Assembly (NCBI GenBank): GCA_900546575.1
Contig: URDM01000001.1
Coordinates: 33,113 to 97,112 of the forward strand
DNA from: an uncultured Prevotella sp.
GTDB taxonomy: Bacteria > Bacteroidota > Bacteroidia > Bacteroidales > Bacteroidaceae
Reading direction: 5' to 3'
Length of the DNA: 64,000 bases
The position numbers were made by a program, and so were the translations under genes. Numbering within the stretch: the stretch's first letter is position 1; each line of letters starts with the position of its first letter. Shown one piece after another: positions 47,152 through 55,875 of the stretch. The notes beneath the pieces were generated by a model that saw nothing but the letters and a program-made list of their open reading frames with translations, was not told where the DNA came from and did not search any database.

Positions 47152-50100
47152 ATGAAGATTCGCAATAACAACATAAACCGACCCGCAACGTCCAGAAGAC
47201 TGCTACTGCAGCTCTTTGCGATGATGGCCCTTGCGGCAGTGCCCAACTGTGTTTATGCGCAGAACCTTAGCTTCCACAAGCAGGGCGAAAGCGGTTTGCC
47301 ACTCGACAAGCACCTTGGCATGCAGCAAACCGCAGAATGGCACTACTACTATTATCTTCCTACCGGCAGCACAACCAAGATGGCGCTCAACCTGCCTTTC
47401 GTAGGTTGGACGGGACAATGCAACGACCTTGAGCCTTACGGATGGATTCGTTGGTACGACTATACTACTGACAAGGCGTCTAACCAACTTACTCCATACG
47501 ACGATTATTACTCCTACCTTAAACAAAGTAGGGACAATAGCAGCAGAACAAACATCGGACTTAGCGCTTATAAAATACCAACGCCGTCTACCAACTATCA
47601 ATATTATGTAGGCGTTAATTACAAGAAGCCCTCTGGAGCCGATGCTGCTGACTGGGCAGGCGAGACCATTGCCTGCGATGTAAGCCGATATATTGACGGT
47701 ACTATCAGCAAAAGTGGAAGCACATATTACGTCACCAAGGAGCCGACCCTTACCATTCGCTACATCTTCCACATCCGTTCGGCAGCTTATCTTGCCAACA
47801 AGATAAAGACCGCATTGTGCGAAGGCAGCGCCAAGGAATACGCCGACCTGACTCTTGAGGACAATCAGCGCATCGTATTCGGATTGAAGGACGATAACGC
47901 AACTATGACCTTGCGCACCAACCTGAACAATTCAGGCGGACAGTCTTACTGGTTCTATCCTCTCAACAACGCCACTAACGGCAAGTCGGTATATGCTACC
48001 ACCGAGAACCAGAAGATAAAGGCATCTGACTTCTCAAGTACAATCAAGCAAGCCCAATACATCCGCTGGATTGCATACAACGAAGATCGCACCAAGTATT
48101 GCATTCTTGCAAGCAAAGGCAATCAGTTCTACGACTTCAAGGTGAACGATCTTAAGAACAATACTCTTGGATGGCGCTACGTGAATAACAACCAAAGCGT
48201 TAGTACACCTACCGATATCGGCGTAGGACATACTGCCTACATCGTAGCGTATGCTTACGACGGCACAGATATGTGTCCGATTGCCAACTTCGAGTTGCTC
48301 CTGCATAGCGGCTATCCGAAGACAAAGCAAGAGCTGACCGACGACAACGACCTTGACCGTACGCTCACTTACTTCGACAAGCGATTTGAGCAGAAGGCGG
48401 AAATCTCGTTCGACAACAAGAACGACCTAACCCGTCCGACAACCGCCAACAACACCATCAAGAAGCCTACCGGCTTCAAGTCGAGCACATACGGATTCAC
48501 ATACCCGGCACTTACCGACTATTACTCAAAGACTTCTACTTCGCGTCAGCCCAACACTCCTATCCATGGCGACTATGGACTGTATAAGTCAGCCAACCTC
48601 GACGGCGTATCTGAGTTTAACAACGGATACAAATGGTGGACAAACACAAGTCCGCTGCCTACCATATACGACCGCACCTGGGCAAAGACCGGAGGAAAAC
48701 AGTACGGACATTTCCTTTATGTTGATGCCTCAGACGAAAGCCGTCAGATAGCATCAGCCGACTTCGAGGCCGACCTCTGTACGGGTTCGCAGCTCATATT
48801 CAGCGGTGCTGTAGCCGACTACACCCAAACCAATGCAGCAGCTCCGCAGGTAATGTTCCGCCTATACGGCATACATAAGAATGCCGACGGCAACGTGACC
48901 GACCAGAAACTCATACAGTCGTTCATATCAGGCGACTTCAGCACCAACACAAAGACCCACCAATACGGCAAGTGGTATCAGATTTTCAGCAAGCAGGTGC
49001 TTCAGAAATCAACCGGAGTGAGCAACTACACCACCTTCCGCATTGTGCTCGACAATATGTGTCAGAGTACCGGAGGCGCCGACTACTGTATTGACGACCT
49101 CTGCCTCTACACTCAGACATCCAAGCTCGACGTATTGCAGAACCGACCGCTGTGCCCTAGCGAGAGCGGAAGCGAGACCGCTCCCGAGAACATAACGTTC
49201 AAGCTTCGCGGCATATACGAAACCTTCCAGGCTATGGTCGACATGAAAGAGTCGAAACTCTTCTATCGTATCTGCGACGAGAACGGCAATCCCGTTAACG
49301 GTATCGACTACGACGGCGACGGACAGGCCGACCAATATGGCACGGCACGCATTCCTGCCAAGTACGACGCTACGCTCAATCTGCCCGATTATGCAGCCGA
49401 CGGCAAGACCAATGTGCCGATGTTCGAGAACGACAACAGCGGCAACCGATGCCTCGTCATTGCCAACCGCAACTTCAACCTTGTCCCTGGCAAGAACTAC
49501 CACGTCTCTATAGCCTATCCAAGTGAGGAGAATGTCAACCAGCCGGGACCTTGGGGCAAGTCGAACGACGTATGTTCTACATACAGCGATCCGTTCCAGA
49601 TTGTCAAGCAGAACATCATCGTGACCGACATTACAAGCAATGTGGTGACCGTAGTGCGCGTAAAGTGCGACGGATCGGAGACTGCCAACCTCACATTGTA
49701 CGCCAAACTGGAGACTGTCGACAAGGTTAACGGAGGCAAGGTGGAACTGCCCAACGTGCAGTTCGACTGGTTCTTCAGCGAGAGCAACTGTAAAAACGAC
49801 ATCAACACCAACGGAGTGCTTGAGGCCCTGCACCACTTCCGCGACGTATATCCGTCGGCTACCACTCTCAGAAACGCAAGCGGAGCCTTCACCGAAGCCG
49901 ACCGCACATTGCTCAAGCAGTATATCGACAACGGCCGACTGCTGATTACAGCCAACAGCACCATCAGCAAGTTCAACGAATTCGGACGCTTTGAGGTGGC
50001 AGCGATACCTATCGCCAACACCATCACAGTAGGCGGACAGCAGTACGACATCTGTACCGACCCGATGATGTTCCCGCTTACCATCGTCAAGGACGGTCCG

Positions 50101-52464
50101 CGCATATACACAGGTTTCAAGGATGTGACCTATCCTACCGAAAGCCGCAGCCTGCGCATAGGCCTTCCGCAGATCAAAGCCATCATTGCCAAAGCCGACG
50201 GCAAGCTGCTTGTGCCGATGAGGAGTATGGAGGATGCCGAAAGCGTAACTCTGGAGAACGACGGAAAGGTATGGATTTCGGAGACCAACGACCCCAACAT
50301 GACGCTCACAAACGGACAGGCACAGCATATAGCAACCGTCACCACAACCACAATCGGCAAGGACGACGCTACGATAAGCATACGATTCAACGACGACGCT
50401 GCCACACGTCTGCGCGAAGGATACATGTATGAGCTCAACTTCAGCTTCAGCAAGATAGAGAGCTCAGCCTCGGCTACATGTCCGGGCGAGGTGTTCATCA
50501 ATCTGCTTGTAGTGCCTGAGTACACCACATGGATGCCTTCTGCAGCCACCAACGCTATGTGGAACCACGACACCAACTGGTTGCGCTCATCGCCCGACGA
50601 GATCTACAGCGCCAACTATGCCCGATACAGCGGTGAGCGTACAGCGGCTTATCTGCCGATGAAGTTCACCAAGGTGACCATACCAACACTCAACGACCGC
50701 ATATATCCCAACCTCGGCGAGATAAGCTATCGCGCCAACGGCATAGCCAATGGTTATGGCAACATAGCCTACGACATGATTACGAAGTGGACCGACAATA
50801 CCGCCGACCACTCGGATGCAGGTGACGGCATCTTCGGTTGCGAGAAATGGAAGGGAAACCTATGCGACCAGATTTACTTCAAGCCAGAGTCTGAGCTGCT
50901 CTTTGCCAGTCACCTCACCTACAACAAGGCTTATGTGGAGAAGAAGCTTACGCCCAACACATGGAGCGTGATGTCGTCGCCACTGAAGCAGACCTACGCC
51001 GGCGACCTCTATGTGCCTGCCAACAACGGTCAGGAGCAGTCCGAAGCGTTCAAGGAGATGACATACAGCGAGAGTGTGAACAATCGCAACGCCTATCCTA
51101 TCTATCAGCGCAGCTGGGACGGCGACGTTCAGCAGGTGGTAGACAACACTACCTTCTACAAGGCCAACCACGACGGACAGATAGAAGAGACCACGGGCAA
51201 CGAGATAACACTCAACTCTGCATACTGGACCCACGTATATAATAAGGTGGACGAGGCGTATGCCAAGGGCAAAGCCTTCGCTGTAAAGGCTGGCGACAAG
51301 TACACCGAGGGTGCCAAGAACAGCAGTTTCGCCCTGATACGTCTGCCTAAGGCCGACACTCAGTACAGCTACTACGACAGCCAAAGCCAGAGCAACGTAT
51401 CGGCTACTGTACAGAAGACCGCCGACAACTATCGTATGCAGCTGGGCGACGATGCCAACGACCACACAATGAAGCTCTTGCAGCCGCTCAACCAGAACGT
51501 ACACGAGGGCAACAGCTATCATCTTGTAGGCAACCCCTACCCCTCATCATTGAGCATGTATCACTTCCTCAAGGCCAACACAGCCTTCGAGAGCAGCGTA
51601 TGGACATTTGCCGACGGCAAGTTTACGGCTCACGCCATTGACACCAACCTCAACTACGACAAGAAGAAGGACGTCATAGTACCTCCTACGCAGGCTTTCT
51701 TTGTCAAGGTGAGGGCAAGCGAGAGTGTTCCGGAGAACGTATTGTTCAACTCGACAATGTTTGTCAACAGATGGGTAACGGGTGGCGAGAAGGTACTCGT
51801 ACCGCAACCTACACTCATACTGAGCACATCGGACGGCACACGCAGCAGCCAGTCGAAGCTGATAGTAAGCGATGAGGCAAGCCGCGACTACGTAGCAGGC
51901 GAGGATGTGGATATGCTCGGCGAGGGCAACATTGCCGAAATAGCCCAAGCCTACTCCGTTGCAGGCTCGCAGGCAGTAGCCCTTAACGCCACCGACGACA
52001 TCAACTGGATGCCTATAGGCGTTGTGGCAGACAAGAGCCGCAGTACCAACGTTACCGTAAACCTCAACAGCAAGATGCTGCGCAAGATGAACGATGAGGG
52101 CGGCAAACTCTTCATCTACGACGCAACGAGCAAGAAGTTCAGCGAGATAGCCGACGGTATGCAGATAGAGATGCTGGCAAACGACCACGGACGCTACTAC
52201 ATCACCACCAACAACTGGGTAGTTCCGACCGGCATCAACGCCATCCGCTGCTTCTCACCAGCCCAAGGCACCATCATCGTGGCAGTACTTAACGGCGAGG
52301 TGAAGCAGGCTAAGGTTTACGATACAGCAGGAGCTCTCGTCACAAGCAGCCAGAGCACAGCCGGCGAGCGTTGCCAGCTCAGCGTACAGCAGCCCGGTGT
52401 GTACATCGTCAAGGCTACAACCAAGGACGACAAGACCGAAACATTCAAGATTGTTGTAAAGTAG
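47152..52464 (+). CDS. Very large secreted protein with type IX sorting domain, probable fimbria-associated adhesin
   Basis: A 1770-residue protein with a signal peptide ending AAVPNCVYAQ. The body is beta-rich with many Asn, Asp, Thr and Tyr. A jelly-roll-like region lies near 440-660 (GHFLYVDASDESRQIASADFEADLCTG-type pattern, YCIDDLCLYTQ), and the segment VGNPYPSSLSMYHFL near 1458 is common in proteins exported by the type IX system. The last 80 residues (from VPTGINAI near 1690, through AKVYDTAGALV and GVYIVKATTKDD, ending FKIVVK) look like a type A C-terminal sorting domain. No von Willebrand A domain was seen, unlike Mfa5. Its position at the end of the fimbrial operon matches that of mfa5, so a tip or surface adhesin is inferred. 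Confidence 0.8.
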   Translation: MKIRNNNINRPATSRRLLLQLFAMMALAAVPNCVYAQNLSFHKQGESGLPLDKHLGMQQTAEWHYYYYLPTGSTTKMALNLPFVGWTGQCNDLEPYGWIRWYDYTTDKASNQLTPYDDYYSYLKQSRDNSSRTNIGLSAYKIPTPSTNYQYYVGVNYKKPSGADAADWAGETIACDVSRYIDGTISKSGSTYYVTKEPTLTIRYIFHIRSAAYLANKIKTALCEGSAKEYADLTLEDNQRIVFGLKDDNATMTLRTNLNNSGGQSYWFYPLNNATNGKSVYATTENQKIKASDFSSTIKQAQYIRWIAYNEDRTKYCILASKGNQFYDFKVNDLKNNTLGWRYVNNNQSVSTPTDIGVGHTAYIVAYAYDGTDMCPIANFELLLHSGYPKTKQELTDDNDLDRTLTYFDKRFEQKAEISFDNKNDLTRPTTANNTIKKPTGFKSSTYGFTYPALTDYYSKTSTSRQPNTPIHGDYGLYKSANLDGVSEFNNGYKWWTNTSPLPTIYDRTWAKTGGKQYGHFLYVDASDESRQIASADFEADLCTGSQLIFSGAVADYTQTNAAAPQVMFRLYGIHKNADGNVTDQKLIQSFISGDFSTNTKTHQYGKWYQIFSKQVLQKSTGVSNYTTFRIVLDNMCQSTGGADYCIDDLCLYTQTSKLDVLQNRPLCPSESGSETAPENITFKLRGIYETFQAMVDMKESKLFYRICDENGNPVNGIDYDGDGQADQYGTARIPAKYDATLNLPDYAADGKTNVPMFENDNSGNRCLVIANRNFNLVPGKNYHVSIAYPSEENVNQPGPWGKSNDVCSTYSDPFQIVKQNIIVTDITSNVVTVVRVKCDGSETANLTLYAKLETVDKVNGGKVELPNVQFDWFFSESNCKNDINTNGVLEALHHFRDVYPSATTLRNASGAFTEADRTLLKQYIDNGRLLITANSTISKFNEFGRFEVAAIPIANTITVGGQQYDICTDPMMFPLTIVKDGPRIYTGFKDVTYPTESRSLRIGLPQIKAIIAKADGKLLVPMRSMEDAESVTLENDGKVWISETNDPNMTLTNGQAQHIATVTTTTIGKDDATISIRFNDDAATRLREGYMYELNFSFSKIESSASATCPGEVFINLLVVPEYTTWMPSAATNAMWNHDTNWLRSSPDEIYSANYARYSGERTAAYLPMKFTKVTIPTLNDRIYPNLGEISYRANGIANGYGNIAYDMITKWTDNTADHSDAGDGIFGCEKWKGNLCDQIYFKPESELLFASHLTYNKAYVEKKLTPNTWSVMSSPLKQTYAGDLYVPANNGQEQSEAFKEMTYSESVNNRNAYPIYQRSWDGDVQQVVDNTTFYKANHDGQIEETTGNEITLNSAYWTHVYNKVDEAYAKGKAFAVKAGDKYTEGAKNSSFALIRLPKADTQYSYYDSQSQSNVSATVQKTADNYRMQLGDDANDHTMKLLQPLNQNVHEGNSYHLVGNPYPSSLSMYHFLKANTAFESSVWTFADGKFTAHAIDTNLNYDKKKDVIVPPTQAFFVKVRASESVPENVLFNSTMFVNRWVTGGEKVLVPQPTLILSTSDGTRSSQSKLIVSDEASRDYVAGEDVDMLGEGNIAEIAQAYSVAGSQAVALNATDDINWMPIGVVADKSRSTNVTVNLNSKMLRKMNDEGGKLFIYDATSKKFSEIADGMQIEMLANDHGRYYITTNNWVVPTGINAIRCFSPAQGTIIVAVLNGEVKQAKVYDTAGALVTSSQSTAGERCQLSVQQPGVYIVKATTKDDKTETFKIVVK

Positions 52465-52558
52465 CAGGCAACATCACAGATACGGTTCGTGACGAATCAG
52501 ACACAATACGCAACGGTTAAGATATAGTCAGTAACCTCTCAGATACGTTTAACAATGC

Positions 52559-52600
52559 GAAGCCCGTTGAAGGACAAGTTCCTTCAGCGGGCTTTTTTCG
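52559..52600 (+). terminator. rho-independent terminator of the fimbrial operon
   Basis: GAAGCCCGTTGAAGGA (52559-52574) and TCCTTCAGCGGGCTTTTTTC form a long GC-rich stem with one mismatch, followed by six T residues. About 95 nt after the last stop of the operon. Confidence 0.92.
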
Positions 52601-52639
52601 TTTGGGGTGACACAAATACCCTTTTCAAATTATTGCTGT

Positions 52640-52760
52640 CTGGCAAACAAAACTCAAAATTCAAAATTGCCATCTACACCAATTCAAAATTGAATAATTC
52701 AAAATCGCAGGCGTAGCCGAGAACAATTCAAAATTCAAAACTCAAAATTCAAAATTCAAA
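52640..52760 (+). repeat. Low-complexity AATTCAAAA repeat island
   Basis: Many direct copies of CAAAATTCAAAA and ACTCAAAATTC type units with a short interruption GCAGGCGTAGCCGAGAAC. Same character as the islands at 3297-3358 and 59491-59594. It abuts the 22-nt array at 52764. Part of the 903-nt gene-free stretch 52465-53367. Confidence 0.7.
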
Positions 52761-52763
52761 AAC

Positions 52764-52870
52764 GACTCCTTTTGCCTTCCAATAGTTGTCCTTTTGCCCT
52801 TCAAAAGGACCCCTTTTGCTCACCAAAAGGACTCGTTTTGCAACCCAAAAGGACTCCTTTTCAAAACGAC
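52764..52870 (-). repeat. 22-nt-period array, inverted relative to the one at 33893
   Basis: Cores GACTCCTTTTG, TTGTCCTTTTG, GACCCCTTTTG, GACTCGTTTTG and GACTCCTTTTC start at 52764, 52786, 52808, 52830 and 52852, exactly 22 nt apart. Full units are CAAAAGGACTCCTTTTG palindromes. The centre base is C here and G at 33893-33990, so the two arrays are the same repeat on opposite strands. Confidence 0.9.
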
Positions 52871-52943
52871 CGAACATTTAAGTGTTCATCCGATATTTAG
52901 AATGATAGTATTAGATGTTCAAGTTTCAGATGAAATAGCAATG

Positions 52944-53092
52944 CAAAATGTAGGAGGAGGGTGCGCAAAAGTCGAAAAAATAAGAATAGGGCTATTAGTA
53001 GGAGGGTATAGCATCCCTGCTATACCCGCTCAATCTACTGAAAATGAAGGCAGAGTGGGTAGGGCAGGGATGCCCTACCCTCCTACATTTTG
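52944..53092 (+). mobile_element. MITE-like element with terminal inverted repeats
   Basis: A 149-bp segment with ends CAAAATGTAGGAGGAGGGT (52944-52962) and ACCCTCCTACATTTTG (53077-53092), inverted with a 3-nt slip. Inside are two perfect hairpins: GGGTATAGCA/TGCTATACCC (53004-53027) and GGGTAGGGCA/TGCCCTACCC (53057-53080). No protein is encoded. Two border stretches recur at 63532-63560 and, inverted, at 63792-63810. Confidence 0.6.
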
Positions 53093-53177
53093 GATTTCAA
53101 TAAAGCTATCGTATCACTCCATACTTCGGGTGGAATACATTTAACTTTCGTAAACGAAGATTTTCGGAAATGGTAAT

Positions 53178-53205
53178 GTTGGTTCCATTTTACCCGGTAT
53201 CTTTG
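53178..53205 (+). promoter_or_regulatory. Promoter candidate for the M15 peptidase gene
   Basis: TATCTTTG (53198-53205) matches the -7 consensus; GTTG (53178-53181) lies 16 nt upstream, slightly short. The leader to ATG 53368 would be about 155 nt and contains a 12-codon open frame starting at 53238 that I do not claim as a gene. Confidence 0.5.
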
Positions 53206-53367
53206 CACCATCAAAAGAAATCAAACAACAAACAAAGATGAAAAGAAGAACAGAACCTATGCTGTATGAAGCATGATAACCGACACAAAAACTTCAAGAT
53301 ATATTACAATCAGGGTCTGCAAAGGACCCGTTTACTTGACATCTTAACATTAATAATTCAAACCACA

Positions 53368-53919
53368 ATGAAAAACACGGAAATGGCTGTCGCCCTGGCG
53401 GCAGCCACTTGTACCAACGTACAACAGATTATGGTCGCAGACACAGTATTCGACCAGTTGCCAACCATTCAGTTGAGCCGGCACTTCAGCTTGCGCGAGT
53501 TTGTCATCTCAGCCACTGCAATACGCTTCGGCATTGACAACACGCCGCCCGACGAGGCGGTGGCGCGGCTGAGGGTGCTGTGCGAGAAAGTGCTTGAACC
53601 GCTGCGCCTACGCTTTGGAATGTTGCGCATCACGAGCGGCTACCGCTCGCCAATCGTAAACGAGAAGGTGGGAGGCGTGGCTACATCGCAACACACTATG
53701 GGCGAGGCTGCCGACATCTACGTGCCCAACGATGAGGTGGGCATGAAGATGTATAATTATATAAGGTGTAATCTCGACTTCGACCAGCTTATTTACGAGT
53801 ATCGGTCGAAGACGGGCGCGCGATGGATGCACGTGAGCTACCGTGCCGACGGCAACAACCGCCATGAGGCATGGATTAATGCTTCAAATGCTTCTCGACG
53901 TGATCGGCAACGGCAATAG
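53368..53919 (+). CDS. M15-family peptidase (D-Ala-D-Ala carboxypeptidase-like)
   Basis: Zinc peptidase expected to cut peptidoglycan peptides. Start taken at ATG 53368 (MKNTEMAVALA); an in-frame ATG at 53266 adds 34 unlikely residues. In the 183-residue form the zinc ligands appear as His109 and Asp116 (SQHTMGEAADIY) and His155 (WMHVSY), and LREFVISATAIRFGIDNTP opens the domain. No clear signal peptide, as in phage-like endolysins of this family, so it may be a prophage-derived or toxin-like remnant; no other phage genes are nearby. Its last 44 nt overlap the convergent gene. Confidence 0.85.
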   Translation: MKNTEMAVALAAATCTNVQQIMVADTVFDQLPTIQLSRHFSLREFVISATAIRFGIDNTPPDEAVARLRVLCEKVLEPLRLRFGMLRITSGYRSPIVNEKVGGVATSQHTMGEAADIYVPNDEVGMKMYNYIRCNLDFDQLIYEYRSKTGARWMHVSYRADGNNRHEAWINASNASRRDRQRQ

Positions 53920-54925
53920 GATCGATTTGTGTGAGGCAGGCATAGTCGCCCCGCTTGCACAGACGGTTGCCATGCAGGCTGCACGGACGACAATCGAGGT
54001 CGGTCTGTATGACATCGTCGTGGCTCTGACCATAGCCCAAGTAGCCGGCATAAGGGTGCGTAGCCCCCCAAAGGCTCACCACCCGGGTGCCGGCTATGGA
54101 GGCAAGATGCATGTTGACGCTGTCCATCGAGAGCATCACATCGAGATGCGACATGACTATAAGTTCCTGCTGCACGCTGCCAAGCAGCTGCGAGGCGTTG
54201 GTGCAGTTCTTGTATTGGGCGCACCAGCGGTCGATTTGCGCCATCTCGGCATCGCCTCCGCCAAACAGGAAGATACGGCACGAGGGATGGCGGCGTATGA
54301 GTTCGGCTATGACGCGTTCGGTAAGCTGGGCAGGATACACCTTGCCGCGGAACGCAGCGAACGGAGCTATGCCTATCCATTGCTGAAACATCTTCTTCTC
54401 TCCGATACGGTCGCTCACCAGTCGCAGATTGCCTCCTGTAGGCGGGAATAGCGACTGGAAGTCGAGCCGTACGTTGTAGCCTAGACGGGCGAGCACGTCG
54501 ATATAGTCGTCGAACAGCGACGGCAGCTGCCTGAGGCACTTGTCCTTGGTAGCCACAAGCTTGCGGCGGTCCTGACGATGATTGTCGAGATGCTCCACGC
54601 GATAGCTTGATATGTTGAAGCGCATGCGCAGATACGACGAGCGCAGTATGCTCTGCATGTCGGCAATGGCTGTGAAGTTCTTGGCAACAAGTCGGCGGTA
54701 GAGGGCGTTGAGTCCCTTCACGCCATGATACTCGCCATTAAGGTCGGCAGCCATAAAGCCTACGTTGTGCGCAATGCCGTCGAATAGCGACCGTGCGAAG
54801 GGATTGCTGAGCACTGTGATGCGCAGTTCGGGATACTGCTGGGCAAGCGAGCTGACTACGGGAACGAGCATTGCCACTTCGCCCAGGGCCGTAAAACGCA
54901 TTATCAAGAGGTGTTCTGTCTTCAT
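53876..54925 (-). CDS. GT9 glycosyltransferase (heptosyltransferase-like)
   Basis: ADP-heptose:LPS heptosyltransferase family protein of 349 residues, GT-B fold, expected in the cytoplasm at the inner membrane in LPS or surface glycan assembly. The N-terminal ILLIMRFTALGEVAML-type start (HLLIMRFTALGEV), IGIAPFAAFRGKVYP in the middle and the donor loop SMDSVNMHLASIAGTRVVSLWGATHP near 265-290 are typical. A cysteine cluster near the C-terminus (DCRPCSLHGNRLCKRGDYACL) is common in this family. It overlaps the M15 gene tail to tail and lies 21 nt after the hydrolase gene, with which it forms an operon. Confidence 0.9.
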   Translation of the reverse strand: MKTEHLLIMRFTALGEVAMLVPVVSSLAQQYPELRITVLSNPFARSLFDGIAHNVGFMAADLNGEYHGVKGLNALYRRLVAKNFTAIADMQSILRSSYLRMRFNISSYRVEHLDNHRQDRRKLVATKDKCLRQLPSLFDDYIDVLARLGYNVRLDFQSLFPPTGGNLRLVSDRIGEKKMFQQWIGIAPFAAFRGKVYPAQLTERVIAELIRRHPSCRIFLFGGGDAEMAQIDRWCAQYKNCTNASQLLGSVQQELIVMSHLDVMLSMDSVNMHLASIAGTRVVSLWGATHPYAGYLGYGQSHDDVIQTDLDCRPCSLHGNRLCKRGDYACLTQIDPIAVADHVEKHLKH

Positions 54926-54946
54926 AGATTGTTGTGGTTTTAGATT

Positions 54947-55771
54947 TTAAAAACTCTCAAGCCATCCCTTAAGGTTGGTGAGCATCTCGGCATGAAAGGC
55001 AAATGAGGTGTTCATTCCCCATCCGTGTCCGCCCGTAGGATATACGTATATGGATGACGGGACGTCGTGTCGGTACAGCTCGGCATAATAGTTGACGCTG
55101 TTGATGGGCATAACTGCATGGTCGTCGTCCGAAAGCAGCAGGCAGGCACGGGGCGTAACGCGCGTCACCTGAAGGTCGGAACAGTACTTCTGCTCGTCCT
55201 TCTTATGGGCGTCCTTGCCCAGCAGATTGTCGTGCGAGCCCTGATGGGTGTAGCCCTGCATCATGGTTATGACGGGATAGAAGAGAATCTGGAAGTTGGG
55301 TTTGGCGTCGGCTTTCGACTGTGTGGCTATGGTTGAGGCGAGATGTCCGCCAGCCGAAAATCCCATTATGCCCACGTCAGAAGCGTTGATGTGCCAGTTC
55401 TTGGCGTTGCGGCGCACAATGCGCATCGCCTCCTCGGCATCGCTGATTGGCACCTTTACGTTGCCGTTGGGCATGCGGTAGTGCAGAACAATGGCTGCAA
55501 TACCCATATTGTTGAAGAAGGGCGCCCACTGTGTGCCCTCATGTTCCATTGCCAGAAGAGCGTATCCGCCGCCCGGACAAATCACCACAGCGCGTCCGGT
55601 GGCACGCTTGGCGTCAGGCAGATACACCTTTATGTAGGCGGTGTCCTGCAGTCCATTTTTGTTGGGAGCCTTGGCTGCCCATAAGTTTACATCGAATGAG
55701 CGCTGCGCCATAGCCGACAGGGACGCGGCAAAGAGCACAACAAGTAAAGCTATTGATTTCAAATTTCTCAT
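54947..55771 (-). CDS. Secreted alpha/beta-hydrolase (esterase/acylhydrolase)
   Basis: A 274-residue protein with a signal peptide (ALLVVLFAASLSAMAQ). Catalytic triad candidates are Ser in GFSAGGH near 145, Asp in LLSDDDHAV near 220 and His in TGGHGWG near 250. The oxyanion-hole glycines are in CPGGGYA near 70. It resembles the BD-FAE/endo-xylanase-like esterases that deacylate plant polysaccharides in Bacteroidetes, but substrate cannot be told from sequence. First gene of a two-gene operon with the GT9 gene. Confidence 0.88.
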   Translation of the reverse strand: MRNLKSIALLVVLFAASLSAMAQRSFDVNLWAAKAPNKNGLQDTAYIKVYLPDAKRATGRAVVICPGGGYALLAMEHEGTQWAPFFNNMGIAAIVLHYRMPNGNVKVPISDAEEAMRIVRRNAKNWHINASDVGIMGFSAGGHLASTIATQSKADAKPNFQILFYPVITMMQGYTHQGSHDNLLGKDAHKKDEQKYCSDLQVTRVTPRACLLLSDDDHAVMPINSVNYYAELYRHDVPSSIYVYPTGGHGWGMNTSFAFHAEMLTNLKGWLESF

Positions 55772-55822
55772 TTCTGATATAAGATTTTAGATTTCTATCA
55801 TTAATATTTGGCTTTTGTCTTG

Positions 55823-55830
55823 CAAAGGTA
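55823..55830 (-). promoter_or_regulatory. Promoter -7 element of the hydrolase-GT9 operon
   Basis: TACCTTTG on the minus strand, 51 nt before ATG 55771; TCTG lies 20 nt upstream in the -33 position, one base off TTTG. The divergent NUDIX gene has only a weak TAATATTG at 55843-55850. Confidence 0.6.
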
Positions 55831-55875
55831 ACCATTTTTTAGTAATATTGCAGACGTTTTTAAAATTTACTTCAC

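Noticed and set aside
33893..52870. Integrated composite mobile element bounded by the inverted arrays
   Set aside because: No integrase, transposase or target duplication was seen at either array and the enclosed housekeeping gene ribD argues against recent transfer; kept only as a low-certainty observation.
52794..53144. Open reading frame across the array and MITE-like element
   Set aside because: It translates the 22-nt repeat and the hairpins, with no protein-like pattern; the 22-nt period rotates the frame every unit.
53238..53276. 12-codon leader peptide before the M15 gene
   Set aside because: Short, without regulatory codon runs or a following attenuator; nothing distinguishes it from chance.
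53368..53919. Prophage around the M15 peptidase
   Set aside because: Although M15 enzymes occur as phage endolysins, no integrase, structural gene, attachment repeat or tRNA target is nearby.
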